A stretch of DNA of 8,330 nucleotides from Comamonadaceae bacterium (GTDB lineage: Bacteria > Pseudomonadota > Gammaproteobacteria > Burkholderiales > Burkholderiaceae_C), in the NCBI GenBank assembly GCA_027490555.1, contig JAIXXW010000279.1:1-8330 (forward strand). The letters are read 5' to 3'. Below are positions 1 to 5,561 of this stretch, in pieces; the first letter of the stretch is position 1; each line of letters begins with the position of its first letter. The notes beneath the pieces were generated by a model. It saw nothing but the letters and a program-made list of their open reading frames with translations, was not told where the DNA came from and did not search any database. The translations under genes and the position numbers were made by a program.

Positions 1-287
1 ATGTCCACCCGGCCCCAGGCATCCACCGCCTGCTGGACCATGGCCTGGACGGCCTCGAAATCGGTGACCGATGCACCATTGGCCAGTGCCTCTCCGCCTG
101 CTGCGCGGATGTCGTTGACCACCGCCTGCGCCGCCGACACCGAGCCGCCCACACCATGGACGTCACCGCCCAGGTCATTGACCAGCACTTTGGCCCCACG
201 GGCGGCCAGCGCCAGCGCATGTTGCTTGCCCAAACCGCCGCCTGCGCCCGTGACGATGGCCACGCGGCCTTTGAAATCGATGCTCAT
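1..287 (-). CDS. SDR oxidoreductase, MFE-2-type 3-hydroxyacyl-CoA dehydrogenase-like (3' end cut by window)
   Basis: The reading frame starts at ATG 287 on the minus strand and stays open for 95 codons to the window edge, so only the N-terminal Rossmann half is visible. It begins MSIDFKGRVAIVTG. The cofactor motif TGAGGGLG lies at residues 13-20. The second strand ends in VNDLGG at residues 36-41; an Asp in this place (D38) favours NAD over NADP in classical SDRs. The following Gly/Ser-rich stretch and the GGEALANGASVTD region resemble the (3R)-hydroxyacyl-CoA dehydrogenase domain of multifunctional enzyme 2 / 17beta-HSD4, which oxidises 3-hydroxyacyl-CoA in beta-oxidation. The start is supported by an AAGGA Shine-Dalgarno six bases upstream. 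The catalytic Ser, Tyr and Lys would lie outside the window, so activity cannot be judged. The SDR assignment is firm; the acyl-CoA substrate is inferred from the VNDLGG signature. Confidence 0.85.
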   Translation of the reverse strand, partial: MSIDFKGRVAIVTGAGGGLGKQHALALAARGAKVLVNDLGGDVHGVGGSVSAAQAVVNDIRAAGGEALANGASVTDFEAVQAMVQQAVDAWGRVD

Positions 288-422
288 GTGTTTTCCTTGT
301 GACATTGAAAGTCGATGCCGACCGCATGGATCTGCTAATCTGACCTGCATGGCTTGGCAGCCCGCTGCGCAGCAACTTTAATCCAGCCCCAGGGCGCAGA
401 CTGTTACCCGATTGACATCTTC
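288..422. other. Divergent intergenic region, SDR / Nudix
   Basis: This stretch of about 135 bases separates two divergent genes and must hold their promoters unless the Nudix gene starts further upstream. The Nudix frame stays open back to TTG 354, so part of the stretch could be coding. I see no convincing paired -35/-10 boxes on either strand. A TTGACA lies at 412-417, but no -10 box follows at the right distance. I see no palindromic operator or hairpin. Confidence 0.4.
294..298 (-). promoter_or_regulatory. Ribosome binding site of the partial SDR gene
   Basis: On the minus strand AAGGA sits six bases before ATG 287. It fixes the start of the partial SDR gene and is one of the few clear Shine-Dalgarno sequences in this window. 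Confidence 0.7.
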
Positions 423-1301
423 ATGGAACTGAACACCGAAATCCTCACCACCCCTCCTTTGGACGCGGCCACGGTGGTCATGCTGCGCGATGGCCCGGAC
501 GGCTTGCAGGTGCTGCTGATGCGCAGGCACCAGGCCTCCAATGTGCTGGGCGGGGCCTATGTGTTTCCTGGCGGCAAACTCGACCCGGAGGACCAGAACC
601 CGGCCTGGCAGCCACGCCTGAGCCAGGACAGCACCACCTTGCACCACAGGCTGGGCGAGCCCGACACCCCGCACGAACGTGCCACGGGCCTGTTTGTGGC
701 CGCGATGCGCGAAGCCTATGAGGAATGCCGGGTGCTGCTGGGCTGCGCTGCGCATGCCCAAGACCAGGCCCAGGCCCTGCTGCAGGCCCTGCGCAGCGGT
801 CAGAATTGGCACCAGGCTTTTGCGGCCCAGGCCCTGACCTTGCACACCGAACCCTTGCTGCCCTGGTGCCGCTGGATCACACCGCGCCAAGCCTCGGTCA
901 CCAACAAACGCTTTGACACCCGTTTTTTCGTCACCCAGGTGCCCGATGACCAACTGGCCGAACACGACAACCACGAGGCCACCGAAGCCCTGTGGATACG
1001 GCCGCGCGAGGCTTTGCTGCGCTACTGGGACCGCGAGATCGAGCTGGCCCCGCCCCAGATCATGAGCCTGGTCCACCTGAGCCGCCACCCGCACGCCCAC
1101 AGCGTGCTGAGCGAGGCACAAAGCCGCCGCCCCCCGGTGATCGAGCCCGAACCATTTGACCAGGACGGTGTGCGCACCATCTGCTACCCCGGCGACCCCA
1201 GGCATTCGGTGCGGCAAGCCGCGTTTCCCGGGCCCAGCCGCCTGATGTTCAAAGACAAGCGTTTTGAACCGGTGGCGGGTTTGGCCGGCTTGCTTGACTA
1301 A
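423..1301 (+). CDS. Nudix hydrolase, NUDT19-like
   Basis: A 292-residue Nudix-fold hydrolase. After a short N-terminus the first strand reads AATVVMLRDG (residues 15-24). The Nudix box starts at FPGGKLDPED (48-57) and resumes at AAMREAYEEC (93-102); about 32 extra residues sit between its two halves. An interrupted box of this kind, followed by a WITP...KRFDTRFFV segment (151-170), is the pattern of the NUDT19/RP2p group, whose studied mammalian member cleaves CoA and acyl-CoA at the diphosphate. The metal-binding glutamates E97, E100 and E101 are present. The usual Gly after the EE pair is replaced by Arg (ECRVLL), which is odd. I chose ATG 423 because the upstream extension to TTG 354 is poor in family-like sequence. 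No clear Shine-Dalgarno precedes it. The Hpt gene follows after 42 bp. Family assignment is good; the CoA substrate is inferred. Confidence 0.88.
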   Translation: MELNTEILTTPPLDAATVVMLRDGPDGLQVLLMRRHQASNVLGGAYVFPGGKLDPEDQNPAWQPRLSQDSTTLHHRLGEPDTPHERATGLFVAAMREAYEECRVLLGCAAHAQDQAQALLQALRSGQNWHQAFAAQALTLHTEPLLPWCRWITPRQASVTNKRFDTRFFVTQVPDDQLAEHDNHEATEALWIRPREALLRYWDREIELAPPQIMSLVHLSRHPHAHSVLSEAQSRRPPVIEPEPFDQDGVRTICYPGDPRHSVRQAAFPGPSRLMFKDKRFEPVAGLAGLLD

Positions 1302-1304
1302 AAT
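1299..1304 (+). promoter_or_regulatory. Possible -10 element for the Hpt gene
   Basis: TAAAAT matches the sigma70 -10 consensus at five of six positions. It overlaps the stop codon of the Nudix gene and would place a transcript start near 1311, about 30 bases before ATG 1344. No good -35 box lies 16-18 bases upstream, so this is tentative. Read-through from the Nudix gene is equally possible. Confidence 0.28.
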
Positions 1305-1343
1305 CGCGCCAACTGTTTTTCAAACTTTGTGAGCACGTCCGCC

Positions 1344-1709
1344 ATGAGCCCAGCCACTGCACCGATTTACCTGTCTGTCGAACGGGCCATGGACTACATC
1401 GGCGACGCAGACGGGGTCATGGCCTTGCTGTCCACCTTGCACCAGACCCTGGGCGATGACCTGCCACGCATCCAGGTCTTGCTCGACCAAGGCGACATGC
1501 CCGGCGTCAACCGCCTGCTGCACCAGCTCAAAGGCTTCACCCCGGTGTTTTGTGTGGACAGCCTGGTGGCAAGGGTGGTGGAGGTCGAAAGCCTCAGCAA
1601 GCATGACGACTTGGCAGCGCTGCGTGCGGCCTACAGCAGCTTGGCCCCCCAACTGGCGCAGTTGCGCGCCGAGGTGGCCGCTCACCTGAAACTGCCGCCT
1701 CAGCCCTGA
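1344..1709 (+). CDS. Stand-alone Hpt (histidine phosphotransfer) domain protein
   Basis: A 121-residue protein made almost entirely of one Hpt four-helix-bundle domain. The phosphorylation motif is LLHQLKG at residues 58-64, matching the family's HxLKG pattern, with His60 as the phospho-acceptor. The following helices (VDSLVARVVEVESLSK, then DLAALRAAYSSLAPQLAQL) fit the family. There is no signal peptide, membrane segment, kinase or receiver domain, so it should act in the cytoplasm as a relay between a hybrid sensor kinase and a response regulator. No such partner is visible nearby. An in-frame GTG at 1329 would add five residues; I prefer ATG 1344, though neither start has a strong Shine-Dalgarno. 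The last 10 bases overlap the end of the convergent dusC gene. The N-terminal motif IYLSVERAMDYIGDADGVM suggests a conserved Burkholderiales family, but I cannot name its pathway. Confidence 0.85.
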   Translation: MSPATAPIYLSVERAMDYIGDADGVMALLSTLHQTLGDDLPRIQVLLDQGDMPGVNRLLHQLKGFTPVFCVDSLVARVVEVESLSKHDDLAALRAAYSSLAPQLAQLRAEVAAHLKLPPQP

Positions 1710-2680
1710 GCGGTGAGCCACTGCTCGATCTTGGCCGGATCGTTCAGCAGGCGAAGCTGGTCAAACGCCTGCTGGGCCTGGGGGTAGACCCTGCGCAAAT
1801 AATTGAGCCATTGCTTGAGTCGCCCCGCGCGATGCCGAGGCGCCACCCGCAGCGCCACACCTTGCCAGAAAAGTCGCAGCAGGCCGACGATCTGGTCCCA
1901 GCTCACCCCGCTGTGCGTCGCACGGCCATCCACGGCCGCGTCGTGCAGCGCGATCGCCAGCGCCAGCCCCGGGTCGGCCACCATGCCGCGCCCGATCATC
2001 AAGCGCTCACAACCGGTCACTGCGCGGCAACGCAAGGCATCGGCCAAAGTCCAGATCTCGCCATTGGCCACCATGGGCAGGCGCACCTGCTGGCGCAAAT
2101 CGGCGATGCGGTCCCAATAGGCGGGTGGCCGGTAACCATGGGCTTTGGTGCGGGCGTGCACCACCAGGTCGCTGGCCCCCGCGGCTTCGATGGCCAGGGC
2201 ACAGTCTTCGGCCCGGCGGTCGTCGTTGTAGCCCAGCCGCATCTTGGCCGACACCGGAATGTGCGCAGGCACCGCCCGGCGCACCGCCGCCACGATCTGC
2301 CCCACCAATTCGGGTTCGTCGAGCAAGACCGCACCGCCCCGGTGCTGGTTCACGGTTTTGGCCGGACAACCAAAATTCAAATCGATTCCCGCCGGTTGGA
2401 GCTCGGCCAAGGCCGCCGCATTGGCCGCCAAATAATCGGGGTCAGACCCCAATAACTGCACCCGCACCGGGACACCCGCCACCGTGCGGCTGTGGTTGAG
2501 CAACTCCGGTGCCACCCGAACGAAGGCCCGACGGGGCAGCACGGTGTTGGTGACGCGGATGAATTCGGACACGCACAAATCCACCCCACCGACCCGGGTG
2601 AGCATGTCGCGCAGGGTGTGATCGAGCAGCCCCTCCATGGGGGCGAGCAGGATGCGAGGCTGCGGCGGCTGCGCGTGCAT
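1700..2680 (-). CDS. dusC: tRNA-dihydrouridine(16) synthase DusC
   Basis: A 326-residue FMN-dependent flavoenzyme that reduces uridine to dihydrouridine in the tRNA D-loop; the DusC subgroup acts on U16. The N-terminal TIM-barrel strand reads RILLAPMEGLLD (residues 9-20), the usual FMN-site start of Dus proteins. The catalytic Cys105 lies in LNFGCPAKTVNQHRGG (101-116). KMRLGY, VVHARTKAHGY, MVANGEIWT and LMIGRGMVADP follow in the expected order and contribute to FMN and tRNA binding. The C-terminal helical domain (LLRLFWQGV, RLKQWLNYLRRVYP) is of the DusC type. Length is close to the roughly 315 residues of E. coli DusC. The VNQHRGGAVLL region and the overall motif set separate it from DusA and DusB. 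The gene starts 12 bp after the GNAT gene ends, suggesting co-transcription, and its stop overlaps the Hpt gene on the other strand. Confidence 0.95.
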   Translation of the reverse strand: MHAQPPQPRILLAPMEGLLDHTLRDMLTRVGGVDLCVSEFIRVTNTVLPRRAFVRVAPELLNHSRTVAGVPVRVQLLGSDPDYLAANAAALAELQPAGIDLNFGCPAKTVNQHRGGAVLLDEPELVGQIVAAVRRAVPAHIPVSAKMRLGYNDDRRAEDCALAIEAAGASDLVVHARTKAHGYRPPAYWDRIADLRQQVRLPMVANGEIWTLADALRCRAVTGCERLMIGRGMVADPGLALAIALHDAAVDGRATHSGVSWDQIVGLLRLFWQGVALRVAPRHRAGRLKQWLNYLRRVYPQAQQAFDQLRLLNDPAKIEQWLTAQG

Positions 2681-2692
2681 CGGTCCGGCGCT

Positions 2693-3211
2693 TCAGCCCA
2701 ATGGGCGCTTCAGGCGCACCTCTTCCACCTTGACGCTGCCCAGGGGCACGGTGCGTGCGGTGTTCATCTCCCGCTTGAAGCCGGCCGTCTCATGAAAGCG
2801 CAAGGTGCGCTCGTGCAGCAAAGGCAGCCAGACCGTGACCTCGGTGCAGCCTTCGTCTTCCAGCCCTTCACGGGCGGCGTCCCACAAAGCCAGGCCAATG
2901 CCCTGGCCAATGCGCTCGGGGACGACGTAGATGGCCCAGATCTCACCCGTGGTGTTTTTGGATTTGGGATCGCGCGAGCGGTCAAAACCCACAAAACCAA
3001 CGATGTCTTGGCCGTCCAGGGCCACCATGACCTGGGGCTCCCCATAGTCGATCGCTTCTTTCCAATAGGCCGTGCGTTTGGCCATGGACGTGGCGTCCCA
3101 ATGGGCCTCGGGCACCTGAAGTGCATAGGCAGCACGGCAGGCAAGGACATGCAATGCCGCCACGGCAGGGGCATCTTGGGGGCTGGCAAATCGGACTTGG
3201 ATATCGGACAT
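2693..3211 (-). CDS. GNAT-family N-acetyltransferase
   Basis: A 172-residue protein starting MSDIQVRFASPQDAPAVAAL, the usual first strand and helix of GNAT enzymes. The core is EIWAIYVVPERIGQGIGLAL (residues 90-109), where the acetyl-CoA pyrophosphate loop Q/RxxGxG/A appears as RIGQGIG. It is followed by a strand VTVWLPLLHERTLRFHETAGF (125-145) of the kind that carries the second half of the acyl-CoA site. The length is that of a single GNAT domain. The frame is open far upstream, but ATG 3211 is the first start that keeps the GNAT N-terminus and leaves room for the divergent cytochrome promoter. It lacks a strong Shine-Dalgarno. dusC follows 12 bp downstream on the same strand. The acceptor substrate cannot be told from sequence; GNAT enzymes modify small amines, peptides or protein N-termini. 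Confidence 0.9.
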   Translation of the reverse strand: MSDIQVRFASPQDAPAVAALHVLACRAAYALQVPEAHWDATSMAKRTAYWKEAIDYGEPQVMVALDGQDIVGFVGFDRSRDPKSKNTTGEIWAIYVVPERIGQGIGLALWDAAREGLEDEGCTEVTVWLPLLHERTLRFHETAGFKREMNTARTVPLGSVKVEEVRLKRPLG

Positions 3212-3304
3212 GGCGTGAAATGGAAAGGGACAAACAAGGCACCCCAGCCCAGGGGCATGCGGTGCACAACCCGACATTGTCGCCGCATCGGTTATCGTCA
3301 GCGC
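3212..3304. promoter_or_regulatory. Divergent promoter region, GNAT-dusC / cytochrome pair
   Basis: These 93 bases lie between divergent start codons and should hold both promoters. An 11-base palindrome with arms CGACA and TGTCG around a single T (3272-3282) is the only symmetrical element seen and could be a weak operator. A TATCGT at 3293-3298 ends seven bases before ATG 3305, where a -10 box of a nearly leaderless transcript would lie. No clear -35 box is visible, and neither start codon has a Shine-Dalgarno. Confidence 0.4.
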
Positions 3305-4165
3305 ATGAGGATGTTTCCGAGCCCCCCCACATCTGCCCCGCCGCCTGTCCCGCTGCCAAGCCCCCTCTGCCCAAGCCCTGCCGCCGCCAGCCGTTCGCGC
3401 TGGCCAATGGGCTGGCTGTGCCAGGGCTTGCTGTGGACCCTCGCCGCCTTGTGCGCGGGTCCTGTGAACGCACAAACCTCGACCCGCTTTGCCGACGACA
3501 TGGCCGAACGCACCCGCGCCTGCACCGCTTGCCATGGCGAGCAAGGCCGCGCCGGGCCCGATGGGTATTACCCGCGCCTGGCCGGCAAGCCCGCCGGTTA
3601 CCTGCACAACCAGCTGCGCAACTTTGCCCAAGGCCGCCGCCATTACGAGCTGATGACGCGCCTGGTCGACCCCTTGACCGACGATTACCTGGGCGAAATG
3701 GCCCAGTACTTCGCCAACCTGAAGCTGCCCTACCCGGCCCCGACGGCCAACAACGCCATCTCGGCCGAGCGCCTGGCCCAAGGCCGGCAATGGGTGATGC
3801 AAGGCGATGCGGCACGTGGCCTGCCCGCCTGCACCCAATGCCATGGCGTTCGCCTGACGGGCGTGCAGCCCAACGTGCCAGGCCTGCTGGGCCTGCCGCT
3901 GGACTATCTGAATGCGCAGCTGGGTGCCTGGCAAACCGGGCAACGCCGCGCCCATGCCCCCGATTGCATGGCCGAAATCGTCAAGCGCATGCCCGCACAG
4001 GACCTGATCGCCGTGTCCAGCTGGCTAGCCCGCCAGCCCTTGCCGGCCGACACCCGCCCGGCCGAGGCCCGGCCCGCTGGGCCAGATCTGCCAGAAAGCT
4101 TGCGCTGCGGCAGTGCGCCCGAACTCTCGGCCGCCAGCCCAGCCCGCAACAGGGGCCGGCCATGA
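3305..4165 (+). CDS. Di-haem cytochrome c, c4-like, periplasmic
   Basis: A 286-residue secreted cytochrome with two CxxCH haem-attachment sites: CTACH (residues 73-77) and CTQCH (176-180). Each site begins one c-type domain, so the layout is the two-domain c4 type. Likely distal Met ligands are M117 (in YELMTRL) and M222 (in DCMAEIV). A hydrophobic segment GWLCQGLLWTLAALCAG (36-52) followed by PVNAQ gives a Sec signal peptide cut after VNA (56). Before it lies an unusual 34-residue Pro/Ala-rich stretch. ATG 3311 is another possible start; ATG 3407 would leave a signal peptide with no positive charge, so I kept ATG 3305. No Shine-Dalgarno precedes it. The last four bases overlap the next gene (ATGA), implying translational coupling with the tri-haem cytochrome. 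The protein should pass electrons in the periplasm between a dehydrogenase and the terminal oxidases. Confidence 0.9.
   Translation: MRMFPSPPTSAPPPVPLPSPLCPSPAAASRSRWPMGWLCQGLLWTLAALCAGPVNAQTSTRFADDMAERTRACTACHGEQGRAGPDGYYPRLAGKPAGYLHNQLRNFAQGRRHYELMTRLVDPLTDDYLGEMAQYFANLKLPYPAPTANNAISAERLAQGRQWVMQGDAARGLPACTQCHGVRLTGVQPNVPGLLGLPLDYLNAQLGAWQTGQRRAHAPDCMAEIVKRMPAQDLIAVSSWLARQPLPADTRPAEARPAGPDLPESLRCGSAPELSAASPARNRGRP
4151..4155 (+). promoter_or_regulatory. Ribosome binding site of the tri-haem cytochrome gene
   Basis: AGGGG lies six bases before ATG 4162, inside the end of the di-haem cytochrome gene. It supports the ATGA-overlap start rather than a start further downstream at Met8. Confidence 0.55.
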
Positions 4166-5496
4166 CCGGTTGGGGACGCAGCATGCACCCGGTGCGACGC
4201 CTGGTCTGGGTCACCCTGAGCAGCCTGCTGGTGCTGGCACTGGGTGTGGCCTGGGACAACTGGGGCGACCTGATCGGCCCACCCGCAGACACAGGATCGC
4301 CCACCGGCCAGACCAGCGAGGCCCAGATCGGGCAAGGCCGCTACCTGGCACTGGCCGGCAACTGCATGGCCTGCCACACCGCGCGGGGCGGCGTGCCCTG
4401 GGCCGGCGGACGCCGCATCGACACCCCTTTTGGCGGCGTTTACAGCAGCAACCTCACGCCCGATCCGGCGACCGGTCTGGGTCGCTGGAATGCGCATGAC
4501 TTCTGGCAAGCCTTGCACCGCGGCCGCTCCAAAGACGGTCGCTTGCTGGCCCCGGCCTTTCCGTACAACCACACCAGCGTCATCACCCGCGCCGACAGCG
4601 ATGCCATCTTCGCCTGGCTGCAAACCTTGCCCCCGGTGGCGCAGGCCCAGCCGCCCCACACTTTGTCTTGGCCAGTGGGCACCCAGCCCGCGCTGGCCAT
4701 TTGGCGCAGTCTGTTTTTTGAACCCGCCCCGTTCAGGCCCGACCCGGCGCGCAGCGCCGAGTGGAACCGGGGCGCCTACCTGGTGCAAGGCCTGGGCCAC
4801 TGCGCCGCCTGCCACAGCCCGCGCAATGCCCTCGGGGCCAGCGGCGCGGTCACCGACCTGTCTGGTGGTCTCATGCCGGTGGTCAACTGGTACGCGCCCA
4901 ACCTGACGCGCGATGCCGAAAGCGGCCTGGCCAGCACCCCCTTGCCCGAGATCGTGCGCCTGCTGCGCACCGGCGCTTCGGCCACCGCGCAAACCAGCGG
5001 CCCGATGGGTGAAGTGGTGCAGCACAGCCTGCAGCACCTGCAGGACAGCGATGTGCAAGCCATGGCGGTGTACCTGCAGTCGCGGGCACAAAACACGCCC
5101 CCAGCAGCCCCCGCACCCACGCCAGCCGCCCGCGTTTCCCTGCCCGTGAGCACCCAAGGCGCCAAGGTGTATGAACGCCAATGCCTGCAATGCCACGGCG
5201 AGCAAGGCGAAGGCATGCAGACCCGCTCGGGCGAAGTGGCCTACCCTGCCCTGGCCGGCAACCGCGCCGTGCTGCTGAATGACCCGACCAACCTGGTACA
5301 GCTGGTGTTGTATGGCGGCTATGGCCCTGCCACAGCAGGCCATCCCCGCCCTTTCGGCATGCCGCCGGCGGTGCTGGAGTTGGACGACCGCGACATCGCG
5401 GCCGTGCTGACCCATCTGCGCACCCAATGGGGCCACCAGGCCGGCGAAGTGACGCCCCTGCAGGTCCACCGCATCCGGGCCGCGCAGGGCCGTTGA
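4162..5496 (+). CDS. Tri-haem cytochrome c, dehydrogenase cytochrome-subunit type
   Basis: A 444-residue protein with three CxxCH sites: CMACH (residues 68-72), CAACH (214-218) and CLQCH (341-345). This matches the three-domain cytochrome subunits of membrane-bound alcohol, gluconate, aldehyde and isoquinoline/nicotinate-type dehydrogenases, which pass electrons to quinone or to the respiratory chain. The N-terminus (RRLVWVTLSSLLVLALGVAW, 12-31) is a signal anchor with no obvious cleavage site, so it is probably membrane-tethered and faces the periplasm. Domain 1 shows TPFGGVYSSNLTPDPATGLG (88-107), a family hallmark. Likely Met ligands are M282 for haem 2 and M400 for haem 3. Domain 1 has PAFPYNH where some relatives have PAMPY, so haem 1 may use another ligand. 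A Pro/Ala linker (312-322) joins domains 2 and 3. It is translationally coupled to the c4-like gene. No dehydrogenase catalytic subunit is adjacent. Confidence 0.92.
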   Translation: MTGWGRSMHPVRRLVWVTLSSLLVLALGVAWDNWGDLIGPPADTGSPTGQTSEAQIGQGRYLALAGNCMACHTARGGVPWAGGRRIDTPFGGVYSSNLTPDPATGLGRWNAHDFWQALHRGRSKDGRLLAPAFPYNHTSVITRADSDAIFAWLQTLPPVAQAQPPHTLSWPVGTQPALAIWRSLFFEPAPFRPDPARSAEWNRGAYLVQGLGHCAACHSPRNALGASGAVTDLSGGLMPVVNWYAPNLTRDAESGLASTPLPEIVRLLRTGASATAQTSGPMGEVVQHSLQHLQDSDVQAMAVYLQSRAQNTPPAAPAPTPAARVSLPVSTQGAKVYERQCLQCHGEQGEGMQTRSGEVAYPALAGNRAVLLNDPTNLVQLVLYGGYGPATAGHPRPFGMPPAVLELDDRDIAAVLTHLRTQWGHQAGEVTPLQVHRIRAAQGR

Positions 5497-5548
5497 GCCC
5501 CACGCGCTGCCTGTCAACTGCGGCACCGCCTGGGCGGGGTGTTGGCAT

Positions 5549-5554
5549 TAACAT
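5549..5554 (+). promoter_or_regulatory. Possible -10 element just upstream of the SDR start
   Basis: TAACAT matches the -10 consensus at four of six positions and ends seven bases before ATG 5562. It would give a leaderless or nearly leaderless transcript, which would fit the absence of a Shine-Dalgarno. No -35 box is obvious, so confidence is low. Confidence 0.2.
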
Positions 5555-5561
5555 CCGGCCC

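Noticed and set aside
412..440. TTGACA at 412-417 as a -35 box
   Set aside because: No -10-like hexamer follows at 16-18 bases, and the site overlaps the Nudix start codon region.
378..1217. A 279-codon minus-strand frame opposite the Nudix gene
   Set aside because: The plus strand carries a coherent Nudix domain; the antisense product is Gly/Val/Gln-rich with no family features.
2492..3304. Plus-strand frame open upstream of the c4-like cytochrome
   Set aside because: It lies opposite dusC and the GNAT gene and shows no domain. The signal peptide and haem motifs begin only after 3305.
3212..3955. N-terminal extension of the GNAT frame to about 420 residues
   Set aside because: The extension runs opposite the c4-like cytochrome and has no GNAT-like or other domain character. 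The GNAT domain starts cleanly at ATG 3211.
3121..4161. Upstream part of the 791-codon frame that contains the tri-haem cytochrome
   Set aside because: It is an out-of-frame reading of the c4-like gene, Arg/Pro-rich and without motifs. The signal anchor and the ATGA overlap put the true start at 4162.
3904..5526. A 540-codon minus-strand open frame opposite the cytochrome pair
   Set aside because: Its translation is low-complexity Gly/Ala/Arg/His-rich with no recognisable domain, while the plus strand encodes five CxxCH motifs in order. Long antisense frames are common in GC-rich DNA.
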